A stretch of 64,000 nt of DNA from Actinomadura sp. J1-007. GTDB lineage: Bacteria; Actinomycetota; Actinomycetes; Streptosporangiales; Streptosporangiaceae. A program made the translations under genes and the position numbers. The number at the start of each line of letters is the position of its first letter. Within the stretch, counting starts at the first letter, position 1. Location: positions 6,076,001 to 6,140,000 of the forward strand of contig NZ_WING01000001.1 of the NCBI RefSeq assembly GCF_009793335.1, read 5' to 3'. This document shows positions 42,296 through 50,849 of this stretch, piece by piece. Under the pieces are notes generated by a model. The model saw nothing but the letters and a program-made list of their open reading frames with translations, searched no databases and was not told the DNA's origin.

Positions 42296-43729
42296 TCAGA
42301 CTCGGCTTTCAGAGGTGAGCTCGGCCGTGCCTTGAGACTTGGGCGCTGGTGCTGGGGTGTGGGGGCGACGGGTGACGAGGGTCCAGGCTGCTGCGGCGGC
42401 GAGTAGATAGGCGACGCCCACCACGAGGAACGAGGCGGTCGCGCCGGTCGTCCAGTCGTGGGTGGCGCCCAGGAGGGCGCCGATTCCGGCGATGCCGACG
42501 AGCGTGCCGACCTGGCGGTTGGCGTTGAGGACCGAACCGGCCACGTTGCCCTGGTCGGGGCCCGCGGCGTCGACCAGGGTGGCCGTCATCGCGGGCGAGA
42601 CGACGCCGCCCGCGATGCCCGTGACGGCCAAGGCCAGAGCGATCAGCCAGTACGGGGTGGTGGGACTGATCGCCGTCAGCGCGAACGAGGCCGCGGCGGC
42701 GATCAGGAGAAAGGTGATCAGAAGGGGGCCGTTGGAGAGGCGTGCCGAGATGTGGGAGAACGCCATGTTGCTGAGCGGGATGAAGACGGTCAGCGGCAGG
42801 ATCTCCAGACCCGCCTGGAGCGGGCTCGCGCCCCTGGCGTGCTGGAAGTAGAGACCCACCAGGAACAGAACGCCGTAGAACGACCCGTTGAAGAGGAAGC
42901 CCACGGCGTTGGCGCCCGCGAAGTGCGGCTCGCGGAACATGCGCCAAGGCATGACGGTCGTGCCGGCGCGGCGTTCGCGCAGGGGGAGCAGCGCCGCGGC
43001 CGCCGCGGTCACGATGGTCGCGGCGATGACGACGGGGGCGGTCCAGCCGCGCTGCGGACCTTCGATCAGGGCGAAGCTCAGCGAGGCGAGCAGGACGATC
43101 AGTATGACGTGGCCGGGCACCGCCAGAGTGGTGGGGCGGCCGGCGGTCGGAGCGACGAAGCGGCGGGTCAGGGCCATTCCGGCGAGGCCGACGGGAAGGT
43201 TGACCAGGAAGATGCTCCGCCAGCCGAACGCGTCGACCATGACGCCTCCGATCGTCGGGCCGAACGCGAGGGCCGAGGAGACGATCGCGGACCAGATTCC
43301 CAGCACACGGGTGCGTCTGCGACGGTCGGGGAACGCGTCGACCAGGAGGGCGAGGGAGCTCGGCATGAACAGCGCCGCTCCCGCGCCCTGGACGAGGCGG
43401 GCCGCCACGAGGATCTCGATGGTGGGGGCGAACGCGCTGGCCAGGGAGGCGACGAAGAACACCGCCATGCCCCACAGGTAGACGGTCCGGGCGCCCACCC
43501 GGCCGGCCAGCCCCCCGGCCAGCATCAGCAAGGCGGCGAACGTCAGCACGTAGCCGTCGACCGCCCAGGTGAGCTGGCTCAGCGTGGCGTGCAGCCGCTG
43601 CTGGATCGTGGCGCCCGCGACCTGCATCACCGTGGCGTCGAGGCTCGCCATCACGAACCCGGCGGCGAGTGCGGTGATCAGTACTCCGGGCCTGGCGGCG
43701 CCGCCTCGACGGGTCTCCCTCGATGCCAT
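42296..43729 (-). CDS. MFS drug-efflux transporter (DHA2/EmrB-QacA type)
   Basis: A 477-residue transporter with about 14 membrane helices. Motif A is seen as G-G-L-A-G-R-V-G-A-R-T-V after helix 2. The N-terminus includes V-M-A-S-L-D-A-T-V-M-Q-V-A, the charged D in helix 1 typical of DHA2 pumps. ATG 43729 has AAGGG 7 nt upstream; a longer frame to 43813 would cross the operator and is rejected. It is divergent from a TetR gene whose likely operator covers this promoter, a standard regulated efflux pair. Confidence 0.9.
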   Translation of the reverse strand: MASRETRRGGAARPGVLITALAAGFVMASLDATVMQVAGATIQQRLHATLSQLTWAVDGYVLTFAALLMLAGGLAGRVGARTVYLWGMAVFFVASLASAFAPTIEILVAARLVQGAGAALFMPSSLALLVDAFPDRRRRTRVLGIWSAIVSSALAFGPTIGGVMVDAFGWRSIFLVNLPVGLAGMALTRRFVAPTAGRPTTLAVPGHVILIVLLASLSFALIEGPQRGWTAPVVIAATIVTAAAAALLPLRERRAGTTVMPWRMFREPHFAGANAVGFLFNGSFYGVLFLVGLYFQHARGASPLQAGLEILPLTVFIPLSNMAFSHISARLSNGPLLITFLLIAAAASFALTAISPTTPYWLIALALAVTGIAGGVVSPAMTATLVDAAGPDQGNVAGSVLNANRQVGTLVGIAGIGALLGATHDWTTGATASFLVVGVAYLLAAAAAWTLVTRRPHTPAPAPKSQGTAELTSESRV

Positions 43730-43765
43730 GACGAACCCTTCATGATCGAACCGGTAAACGGACGT

Positions 43766-43812
43766 CTCGCGTCCGCTTGGCGACCCTAACGCAAACGGAC
43801 GCGAGCTGTCCA
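43766..43812 (-). promoter_or_regulatory. MFS promoter overlapped by a 14-bp half-site operator
   Basis: On the minus strand TGGACA (43812-43807) and TAGGGT (43788-43783) are spaced by 18 bp. CTCGCGTCCGCTTG (43766-43779) and CAAACGGACGCGAG (43792-43805) form an inverted repeat (13 of 14 bases) flanking the -10. Repressor binding here would block the pump gene. Confidence 0.7.
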
Positions 43813-43826
43813 CTTAAAATGGAGGG

Positions 43827-43850
43827 TAAGCGTCCGCTTATGGCTAGGAT
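43827..43850 (+). promoter_or_regulatory. TetR palindrome and -10 of the TetR gene
   Basis: TAAGCG-TC-CGCTTA (43827-43840) has perfect 6-bp arms and shares the GCGTCCGCTT core with the MFS operator. TAGGAT (43845-43850) is a -10 only 6 nt before the TetR ATG, implying a leaderless mRNA and autoregulation. Confidence 0.65.
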
Positions 43851-43856
43851 GGGATC

Positions 43857-44585
43857 ATGAGCACGCCGACGAACGCCGTGGACCGCCTGCTGGACGACGG
43901 TTCCGGGCGCAGGCCGCGCGCCGACGCCAGGCGCAACGTGGAACGTCTCGTCGCCGCCGCACGGGAGGCGGCGGGCGAGGTCGGCGCCGAGATCACCGCC
44001 CACGAGATCGCGCGCCGCGCCGGAGTCGGCGTCGGCACGTTCTACCGGCGGGTCAGCTCCCTGGAGATGCTGCTGGAGGCGGTGCTCGAAGAGGTCCTCG
44101 GCGAGATCGTCGAAAAGGGTGATCAGGGTTTGGCCGACCCCGACCCCTGGACCGGCTTCGAAACCTTCGCGACCGCCTACATTCGGCTGCGCAACGAGCT
44201 GTGCGACATCAACGAGGCGCTTGGCAACACACTGGGGAACGCGCGTTCCGAACTGCGCGACCGCATCCGCCTGCTCGTCGAGCGTGCGCAGGACGCGGGC
44301 GCGATCCGTCCCGACATCGCGTGGGAGGACGTCGCCTTCCTGCTGGTCGGGGTTTCCACCGGCGACCACACGATCGGCCTGCGCGCGGGCGGGCGGCAGT
44401 GGGAGCGCAACCTCCAGATCATGCTGGACGGCCTGCGAACGTCCACACCCGCGCCGCTGCCCGGCGAGCCGCCCCTTCACGTCCACCCTCAGACCGGGCC
44501 GTCCCCCGTGGAACGGACGCTTACGGAGGTTCTGGCTGAGGGTTCGGCGAACTCCGCAGAGGAGAAGGCCGATTCCACGTCCTGA
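43857..44585 (+). CDS. TetR family regulator of adjacent MFS pump
   Basis: A 242-residue TetR protein. The HTH A-H-E-I-A-R-R-A-G-V-G-V-G-T-F-Y-R-R is at about residues 47-64. The ligand domain of helices includes R-L-R-N-E-L-C-D-I-N-E-A-L-G. The C-terminal 40 residues are Pro/Ser-rich. The shared operator cores on both sides of the divergent promoter make it the likely repressor of the pump and of itself. Confidence 0.92.
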   Translation: MSTPTNAVDRLLDDGSGRRPRADARRNVERLVAAAREAAGEVGAEITAHEIARRAGVGVGTFYRRVSSLEMLLEAVLEEVLGEIVEKGDQGLADPDPWTGFETFATAYIRLRNELCDINEALGNTLGNARSELRDRIRLLVERAQDAGAIRPDIAWEDVAFLLVGVSTGDHTIGLRAGGRQWERNLQIMLDGLRTSTPAPLPGEPPLHVHPQTGPSPVERTLTEVLAEGSANSAEEKADSTS

Positions 44586-44754
44586 CGCTCGTATGGCGCT
44601 GTCGCGCCCAGGACGTCACAGGAGCTCGTGACGCGCCCGGACGGAACTCGTGCCGGGTTCTGTCCGTCTGCCTCAGTGGATGTCGCCTGGTAGGTCGCTG
44701 GCCGAGACGACTGCCCATAGGTTGGTGATGTCCGATGACGGAAGAGGAGCGTTC

Positions 44755-46289
44755 ATGTCTTTGCAGAAGGGTGCCAACACGCCGGTGCCGGTCCCCTCGG
44801 TACGGGTCGAACTGGGCTGGCAGGGAGGCCCGGGAGTGCCGGACGCCGACGCGTCCGCGCTGTTGCTGGCGGAGACAGGGCGCGTTCGCTCGGACGACGA
44901 CTTCGTCTTCTACAACCAGCCCGCGCACTCGTCGGGAGCGGTCCGCCACGAGGGCAAGCAGCAGGGACCGACCGTGCTGGACGTGCTCGCGGTAGACCTG
45001 GCCCGCGTCGAGCCGGGGATCGACAGGATCGTGATCGCGGCTTCGTCGGACGGCGGTACGTTCGGCCAGTTCCAGGGGCTCTACGTGCGCGTGGTGGACG
45101 CGGCGGCGGGAACCGAGGTGGCCCGCTTCGACAGTTCCGGCGCCACGACCGAGACGGCGTTCGTCCTCGGCGAGCTCTACCGCCGTCAGGGCGCGTGGAA
45201 GTTCCGCGCGGTCGGCCAGGGGTACGACACCGGACTCGCGGGCTGGCCACCGATTTCGGCATCTCCGTGGATGACGCGGGGCAGGACAGCGCGCCGCCCC
45301 CGCAGCAGCCCGCTTCGCCTCCGCCCGCGCCCCAGCAGCAGGCGGCGCCCCCGCAGCCGGGAGGCCAGTACGCTCCGCCGCCGCCTCCTCCAGCGCCGGG
45401 CCAGTATGCTCCGCCTCCGCCGCCCGGAGGCCAGTACACGCCGCCGCCACCGCCCGGGGGACAGTACGCTCCGCCCCCGCCGCCCCCAGGACAGGACCCG
45501 TACGCGCCTCCGCCCGGACCCGGGCAGTACAGCCCGCCTCCTCCGCCGCCGGGCCAGTACGCGCCGCCGCCTCCTCCGCCGGGGCCCGGCTACCAGCAGC
45601 CGCCCGCGCCAGGACAGCCGGCGGCGCAGCAGCCCGGCGGCCAGCAGCGGCCGGGCGGCGGGACCGTCTCCCTGACCAAGAGCGCCCCGTCGGTGTCGCT
45701 CACCAAGCACGGCGCGACGTCGGGCAACATGCGCGTCAACCTCAACTGGACCGCGCGCGAGGGCGTCGCCAAGGGACGGCTCGGCAAGCGGCGTCGCGGC
45801 GTGGACCTGGACCTCGACCTGTGCTGCCTCTGGGAGTTGCAGGACGGCCGCAAGGGCATCATTCACGCTCTCGGCGACTTCGGGGCCCTGAACCGTCCCC
45901 CGTACGTCCTGCTCGACAAGGACGACCGCACGGGCGCGGTGGAGGCGGGCGAGAACCTCACGATCAACCTCGACCACACCGCCGACTTCAAGCGGATCCT
46001 CGTGTTCGCCGAGATCTACGAGGGCGCCGACGACTTCCGCGGCCTGGACGCCACCGCGACGCTGTACCCGGTGGGGTCGCCGCCGATCGAGATGCGCATG
46101 GACGACTGCATGGACGCGTCGCGCGACGCGGTCCTCGCACTCATCGAGAACGTCGGCGGAGAGCTGATCGTGCGCCGTGAGGGACGCTTCGTCCTGCCGC
46201 CCCCCGGACGCCCGCGCTGGGGCAAGATGTCCGTCGACCAGGCGTACAACTGGAATCTGGAGTGGGTCGCTTCGCGCGGAAAGGACTGA
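44755..46289 (+). CDS. TerD-family protein with two TerD domains and Pro-rich linker, frame broken once
   Basis: ATG 44755 (GAGGAG site) begins M-S-L-Q-K-G-A-N and a TerD domain to about residue 165 (R-V-E-L-G-W, D-D-D-F-V-F-Y-N-Q, W-K-F-R-A-V-G-Q-G-Y). At 45240 the frame breaks in G-L-A-T-D-F-G-I-S-V-D-D; adding one G to GGG at about 45239-45241 restores it. A linker of G-Q-Y-A-P-P-P-P-type repeats (about 110 residues) leads to a second TerD-like domain (L-T-K-S-A-P-S-V-S-L ... V-D-L-D-L-D-L-C-C-L-W-E) ending at 46289. TerD domains bind calcium and relate to tellurite and envelope stress. About 511 residues repaired. Confidence 0.85.
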
Positions 46290-46323
46290 ACGCGCGCCAA
46301 GCCGACTGAACATGCCTTCACCA

Positions 46324-46364
46324 GAACGCCCCGTGCCGAGAAACCGGACGTGCGCGGGGCGTTC
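46324..46364 (+). terminator. hairpin after terD-like gene
   Basis: GAACGCCCCG (46324-46333) pairs with CGGGGCGTTC (46355-46364); the outer bases ACC/GGT continue the stem after one mismatch. The 21-nt loop is long, so it is moderate as a terminator. Confidence 0.5.
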
Positions 46365-46450
46365 CGGTGTAGTTCTGCGGTATCCGGCCGGGATCGTTGG
46401 CTGTTCCTGCTCCTTGTCCCCATGCTGAGGCGCACGGTAGGAACGGTCGC

Positions 46451-47113
46451 ATGAGCACTCAGTACTCGTACCCGGTCGTTCCCGCGCCCCATTTCGATGT
46501 GCCCGGAGACGAGGCGGTCGCGCGCGCCCGCGCGTTCGCCGACACCATGACGCTGCGCCGGACCGTGCGCGACTTCGCGAGCACGCCTGTGCCGCATGAG
46601 GCGATCGAGCACGCGGTGAGGGCCGCCGCCACCGCTCCCAGCGGTGCGAACCTCCAACCGTGGCGCTTCGTGGTGATCACGGATCCGGAACGGAAGCGCC
46701 GACTGCGTGAGGCGGCCGAGGCGGAGGAGAAGGAGTTCTACGAACGTCGCGCTTCCGAAGAATGGCTGGAGGCTCTCGCGCCACTGGGAACGGACTGGCA
46801 CAAGCCGTTCCTAGAGGAAGCGCCCGCTGTCATTGTTGTTTTCGAAGTGCACAAGGGCCCTTCCACGCCCCGCCCCTACTACGTGAAGGAGTCGGTGGGG
46901 ATCGCCGTCGGATTCCTGCTCGCCGCCCTGCATCAGGCCGGTCTCGCCACCCTCACCCACACGCCGAGTCCGATGCGTTTCCTGAACGACGTCTGCGACC
47001 GCCCCCACGAAGAACGCGCTTACGTGGTGATTCCGGTCGGGTATCCGGCGGACGACGCGATGGTCCCGGACATCACGCGCAAGCCCGTTGACGAAGTCAT
47101 CACCCGCCTCTAG
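46451..47113 (+). CDS. nitroreductase family (FMN) protein
   Basis: A 220-residue flavoprotein. R-R-T-V-R-D-F is the N-terminal phosphate-binding motif, then A-P-S-G-A-N-L-Q-P-W-R-F-V-V-I and G-I-A-V-G-F-L-L-A-A-L-H-Q-A-G-L. The insertion with E-K-E-F-Y-E-R and W-x-x-x-L places it near the iodotyrosine deiodinase-like/BluB-like branch. The substrate is unknown. ATG 46451. It converges with the HhH-GPD gene, 18 nt between stops. Confidence 0.9.
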   Translation: MSTQYSYPVVPAPHFDVPGDEAVARARAFADTMTLRRTVRDFASTPVPHEAIEHAVRAAATAPSGANLQPWRFVVITDPERKRRLREAAEAEEKEFYERRASEEWLEALAPLGTDWHKPFLEEAPAVIVVFEVHKGPSTPRPYYVKESVGIAVGFLLAALHQAGLATLTHTPSPMRFLNDVCDRPHEERAYVVIPVGYPADDAMVPDITRKPVDEVITRL

Positions 47114-47131
47114 AACCGGTCCCCTTCGGTC

Positions 47132-47761
47132 CTAGCTCTTGACGGAGTCCGCGAGCTTCTTGTCCCGCGCCACACGGACCAGCGCGGCCGCGAAGCGGGC
47201 CAGATCCTTGTCTGGGACCTCCGAGGCGAGCTTCTTCGTGTCGGTGGGCAGGCCGAGCCGCTCCGCCCCCTTGACGGCCTGACCGTCGATGTAGGGGCGG
47301 AGCCAGGGCCACATCGCCTGTGCCTCCCGGCAGAAGATGTCCACTCCCGTAGGGCCGATGCCCGGGAACTCCTGGAGCAGCTTCGACGCGTGCTTCACGT
47401 CCCGTTCGGCCTCCACGGGGAGGCGGCGCAGATCGCCTCCGTACTTGTCCTGGACCTGTTCCGCCATGTCGCCCAGCCGGGACGAGGTGCTCTCGTCGTA
47501 CCGGACGTAGTGGCCGCGCCCGAGGGCGTCCACGCGTTCCTGCCAGGTGAGCTTGCTCATCCCGCGCGCGGTGCCGCCTCCCGCCTCGAAGAGCTCCTTG
47601 GCCGCGGCCATCGCGATGTCCGACGAGATCCTGGCGCTGAGCAGGTTCGCGAGCACCAGCAGCTTGAACAGGGCCGCCGGCTGGTCCTTCAGCGGAATCC
47701 CCGTTTCCTCGGCGTAGGTCTGGCCGGCCTCGCGCAAGAGCCTCTTGACGACGGTGTCCAT
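47132..47761 (-). CDS. HhH-GPD (endonuclease III-like) protein
   Basis: A 209-residue protein. The helix-hairpin-helix L-L-Q-E-F-P-G-I-G-P-T-G-V-D-I-F-C is at about residues 132-148, following an endonuclease III-like N-terminal bundle (L-F-K-L-L-V-L-A-N-L-L-S-A-R-I-S). It lacks the C-terminal four-cysteine iron-sulfur loop. The catalytic lysine expected in the hairpin is replaced (G-P-T-G), so it may be a monofunctional glycosylase or a non-catalytic DNA-binding relative. AGGAGG stands 9 nt before ATG 47761. Confidence 0.78.
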   Translation of the reverse strand: MDTVVKRLLREAGQTYAEETGIPLKDQPAALFKLLVLANLLSARISSDIAMAAAKELFEAGGGTARGMSKLTWQERVDALGRGHYVRYDESTSSRLGDMAEQVQDKYGGDLRRLPVEAERDVKHASKLLQEFPGIGPTGVDIFCREAQAMWPWLRPYIDGQAVKGAERLGLPTDTKKLASEVPDKDLARFAAALVRVARDKKLADSVKS

Positions 47762-47809
47762 GGCAAATACCTCCTGTGTCCGGCGGCGTACCCAGGAAGG
47801 CCCGGATGA

Positions 47810-47824
47810 CTCCCCGCCGGGGAG
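47810..47824 (-). terminator. hairpin after rnhB
   Basis: CTCCCC (47810-47815) and GGGGAG (47819-47824) with a 3-nt loop lie 15 nt beyond the rnhB stop on the minus strand. The stem is short. Confidence 0.4.
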
Positions 47825-47838
47825 GGCTTGCCCTGAGG

Positions 47839-48648
47839 CTAGAGGAGGCTGAGCTGGCCTTCTCCCGCCATGGGGTCCCGATGCTTCTTCAAGTGCCGCC
47901 AGCGGGGGAGTGCGTCCAGGTACGACCAGGAAAGGCGGTGATGCGGAGTGGGCCCGTGCTCCTCAAGGGCTTTCTGATGCGCGGGAGAGGGATATCCGGC
48001 GCTGTCGGCGAATCCGTACGCCGGGAAGTCCGGAGCCAGGTCGGCCATCAACCGGTCTCGGTGCACCTTCGCCAGGACGGAGGCCGCGGCGACCGTCACG
48101 GACCTTTGGTCGGCCTTGACCTCGCAGCGGACGCGCCACGGGGTTCGCAGGAAATCATGGCCGCCGTCCAGGATCACTACGTCCGGCGGTTCGGGAAGCG
48201 CCTCAAGCGCGCGTACGGCCGCGCGGCGCAGTGCGGCCGTCATGCCCAGTTCGTCGATCTCCTCGGGGGACGCCGCACCGATCGCGTGGGAATCGAGCCA
48301 GCCCGGGAGGATCTCCGCGAACGACTCCCTGTGGGCCTCCGTCAGCAGCTTGGAATCGGTGAGGGCTATGGTCCGCTTCCCCCGACCGGGGAGCACGGGA
48401 GGAGGACTGAGGTCCGTAATGGCCGCGCAGACGACGACCGGCCCTGCCCAGGCTCCACGGCCGACCTCATCCACTCCCGCGATACGGACGGCCCGGGTTT
48501 CCGCGCGTTCTCCGGATCCACCGTCCACGAGAGCCATGCCCCTGCGCAGCTCGTCCTCGATCGCGTAGCCGGCGATGCGCGGGAGGCCCGAAGCTGCTGA
48601 TTCGGCGGTTTCGGCGTCCAGTCCAGGGAGGGCGCCGGTCGGATCGGT
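47839..48648 (-). CDS. rnhB: ribonuclease HII
   Basis: A 269-residue enzyme that cuts RNA in RNA-DNA hybrids and at single ribonucleotides. Catalytic acidic motifs are visible: I-A-G-V-D-E-V-G-R-G-A-W-A-G-P, T-D-S-K-L-L-T, and K-A-D-Q-R-S-V-T-V-A-A-A-S-V-L-A-K-V-H-R. The end G-Y-P-S-P-A-H-Q-K-A-L is typical. I chose the TTG at 48648 because AGGAG lies 5 nt before it and the L-R-R-G segment it includes is conserved; an ATG at 48756 has no ribosome-binding site and an ATG at 48537 would truncate the N-terminus. Confidence 0.92.
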   Translation of the reverse strand, partial: TDPTGALPGLDAETAESAASGLPRIAGYAIEDELRRGMALVDGGSGERAETRAVRIAGVDEVGRGAWAGPVVVCAAITDLSPPPVLPGRGKRTIALTDSKLLTEAHRESFAEILPGWLDSHAIGAASPEEIDELGMTAALRRAAVRALEALPEPPDVVILDGGHDFLRTPWRVRCEVKADQRSVTVAAASVLAKVHRDRLMADLAPDFPAYGFADSAGYPSPAHQKALEEHGPTPHHRLSWSYLDALPRWRHLKKHRDPMAGEGQLSLL

Positions 48649-48813
48649 CAAGAAGGCTCCTGTACGAAGGCCGCTCTCACGCCGCCCCGAGGCGGCCCGA
48701 GGCGGCTCGGCTGGTCGTCCACAGCGCTGACCCTTCCGATCGTAGAGCGCTGCCATGGGTGCTGCCGCGCGGGCGCGCGGGGACGCGTCCCAGCCTCGAA
48801 GGGGCCCCGCGGG

Positions 48814-49419
48814 TCAGAGCCAGCCGTTGTGGCGGGCGGTGCCGACGGCCTCGATGCGGTTGCGGGTGCCGGTCTTGCCGATGGCCGCTGACAGGTAGTT
48901 GCGGACGGTGCTCTCGGAAAGGTGAAGGCGTGCCGCGATGTCGGCGACCGTGGACCCGTCGGCCGCCGCCGAGAGGACGTCGCGTTCCCGGTCCGTCAGG
49001 GGATTCGGGCCGACTGACAGCGCCGCCGTCGCGAGGGTGGGGTCGACCACCTGTTCCCCGGCGAGCACGCGGCGGATCGCTTCGACCAGATCCTCGATCG
49101 GACCGTCCTTGACCAGGAAGCCGCTGGCGCCGGCCTCCATCGCGCGCCGGAGATAGCCGGGCCGCCCGAACGTCGTCACGATCAGGACCTTGCAGGAAGG
49201 CAGTTGCTCGCGGAGATCGGCGGCCACGTCCAAACCGCTGCGGCCGGGCATCTCGATGTCGAGCACCGCGACGTCGGGGCGCGTGCGCAGGGCCGTCTCC
49301 AGCGCCTCGGTGCCCTCACCGACCTGCGCGACCACTTCGACGTCCTCTTCCAGGCCGAGCAGCAACGCCAGCGCTCCGCGCATCATGCCCTGGTCCTCGG
49401 CGAGCAGAACTCTGATCAC
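48814..49419 (-). CDS. LuxR/NarL-type response regulator
   Basis: A 201-residue regulator. The receiver has the acidic pair A-E-D-Q near the start, phospho-acceptor Asp in A-V-L-D-I-E-M-P-G-R-S-G (about residue 54) and Lys in V-K-D-G. A C-terminal LuxR helix-turn-helix follows (L-T-D-R-E-R-D-V-L-S ... D-I-A-A-R-L-H-L-S-E-S-T-V-R-N-Y). It is last in the leftward order ABC ATPase, permease, kinase, regulator, and is expected to control the exporter genes. Confidence 0.93.
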   Translation of the reverse strand: MIRVLLAEDQGMMRGALALLLGLEEDVEVVAQVGEGTEALETALRTRPDVAVLDIEMPGRSGLDVAADLREQLPSCKVLIVTTFGRPGYLRRAMEAGASGFLVKDGPIEDLVEAIRRVLAGEQVVDPTLATAALSVGPNPLTDRERDVLSAAADGSTVADIAARLHLSESTVRNYLSAAIGKTGTRNRIEAVGTARHNGWL

Positions 49420-49491
49420 GTTCCCCCTCCCTGGCTCATTCTCCCCGTCCGCAGTACATCTCGGCCTCCCGGCCTGCGGCGTTCTCGCGCA

Positions 49492-50751
49492 TCATGCGGC
49501 GGGTCCGAGCGGAACCGTGACCGTCAACACGAAGCCGCCGCCCGAATCGGGCCCGGCCTCAACGGTGCCGTCGGCGGCCTCCATGCGTTCGGCGAGGCCC
49601 CGCAGACCGTGACCGCCTGGTCCGAGGGAAAGCCCCCGCCCGGCCACGTCAGGGGCGTGGGAGTTCTGTTCAGCGGACGACGGCGTGGCGTGTTGTTCCC
49701 CCGGCCCGTCGTCGCGGATCTCCAGAACGGCGCGGTCGCCGTCGTGGCGCACCAGGATTTCGCAGTGCCGGGCGCCGCTGTGCCGGATCACGTTGGTGAC
49801 CCCCTCCCGTACGGCCCATCCGAGCAGGGCGTCGGGCTCGGGGGAGAGGGACGGCCCCGCGCGTCGCACCGTGGCGTCGATACCGGAATCCGCGAGCGCG
49901 GTCCGTGCGGCGTCGATCTCGGACGAGAGGCCGCGGCCCCGATAACCGCTCACGGCCTGGCGAACCTCCGTCAGCGCCTCACGCCCTACGGTTTCGATGT
50001 CGGCGGCTTGCTCGGCGGCGGTTTTCGGGTCGCGTTCCGCTAGGCGCCGTACGGCCTGGGCCTTGACCACCATGAGCGACAGTGTGTGCCCGAGCAGGTC
50101 GTGCAGATCGCGGGAGAACCGGAGACGTTCCTGGGCGACGGCCGCGTGGGCGAGTTCCTCCCGGGCCTGGCGCAGCATGCCGATGACCAGGAAGAGCCGC
50201 ATGATGATGGCGCTGACCAGGCCGGCGGTCACCGTTCCGTACCAGATGCCCAGGATGGACCCGGTGTCACTGCCGGTGGACCAGCCGACCAGGGCCGACA
50301 GCAGCGAAACGCCGCCGATCCCGAAGAGCATGGTGAACTCCGGCCCTTCCCCGGACCGGGACAGGTGCCCGACCACCACTCCGGCGGACAGTCCCAGCAG
50401 CGGGAAGGCCGTGAACCATCGGCCGTCGAAGGCGATGGTGCCCACGGTGGTGAGCACGGCCTGCACCACGACCAGCGCGATCGGTACGCCGATCCGGTAG
50501 CGGGCGTTGAAAGTCGTCACCACGGCGGCGATGTAGACCGCCGCCAAGGCGGCGAGCAAGGGGCCGGCCAGCCATGTCGGGTCGCTGCGCCCCTGGAGCA
50601 CGTCGATCAGCGGCCAGATCAGCACGATCGCCCAGAAGGCGAACGACTGGGGACCCGGACCGTTGCGGTCGATGGTCTCCAGATCAAGGCGTGGTCGCCG
50701 CCGCCCCGGGTCTTTCCCGGTATCGCTCACCTGCTGGTTCACCTCACTCAC
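49492..50751 (-). CDS. sensor histidine kinase (DesK/HisKA_3 type)
   Basis: A 419-residue kinase. About five to six membrane helices occupy residues 28-190. The dimerisation box R-F-S-R-D-L-H-D-L-L-G-H-T-L carries the phospho-His, followed by a HATPase with N-V-I-R-H-S-G-A and G-G-H-G-L-R-G-L-A-E-R-M. There is no extracellular domain, so it probably senses the membrane, as in DesK or bacitracin-type sensors linked to ABC exporters. The start is uncertain (GTG 50751 or GTG 50730). It pairs with the downstream response regulator. Confidence 0.9.
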   Translation of the reverse strand: MSEVNQQVSDTGKDPGRRRPRLDLETIDRNGPGPQSFAFWAIVLIWPLIDVLQGRSDPTWLAGPLLAALAAVYIAAVVTTFNARYRIGVPIALVVVQAVLTTVGTIAFDGRWFTAFPLLGLSAGVVVGHLSRSGEGPEFTMLFGIGGVSLLSALVGWSTGSDTGSILGIWYGTVTAGLVSAIIMRLFLVIGMLRQAREELAHAAVAQERLRFSRDLHDLLGHTLSLMVVKAQAVRRLAERDPKTAAEQAADIETVGREALTEVRQAVSGYRGRGLSSEIDAARTALADSGIDATVRRAGPSLSPEPDALLGWAVREGVTNVIRHSGARHCEILVRHDGDRAVLEIRDDGPGEQHATPSSAEQNSHAPDVAGRGLSLGPGGHGLRGLAERMEAADGTVEAGPDSGGGFVLTVTVPLGPAA

Positions 50752-50849
50752 GGACTACACCGTACGTGTGCGCAGGGGCCCTCTCCGCACGCCCCCGCGG
50801 GGTCGGGCCCGCGCGGGCGCGTGCGGAAAGGGCCCCGGTTCTGGGCTCG

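Noticed and set aside
43730..43813. 28-residue N-terminal extension of the MFS transporter
   Set aside because: Would require transcription through its own operator and -10; AAGGG supports ATG 43729.
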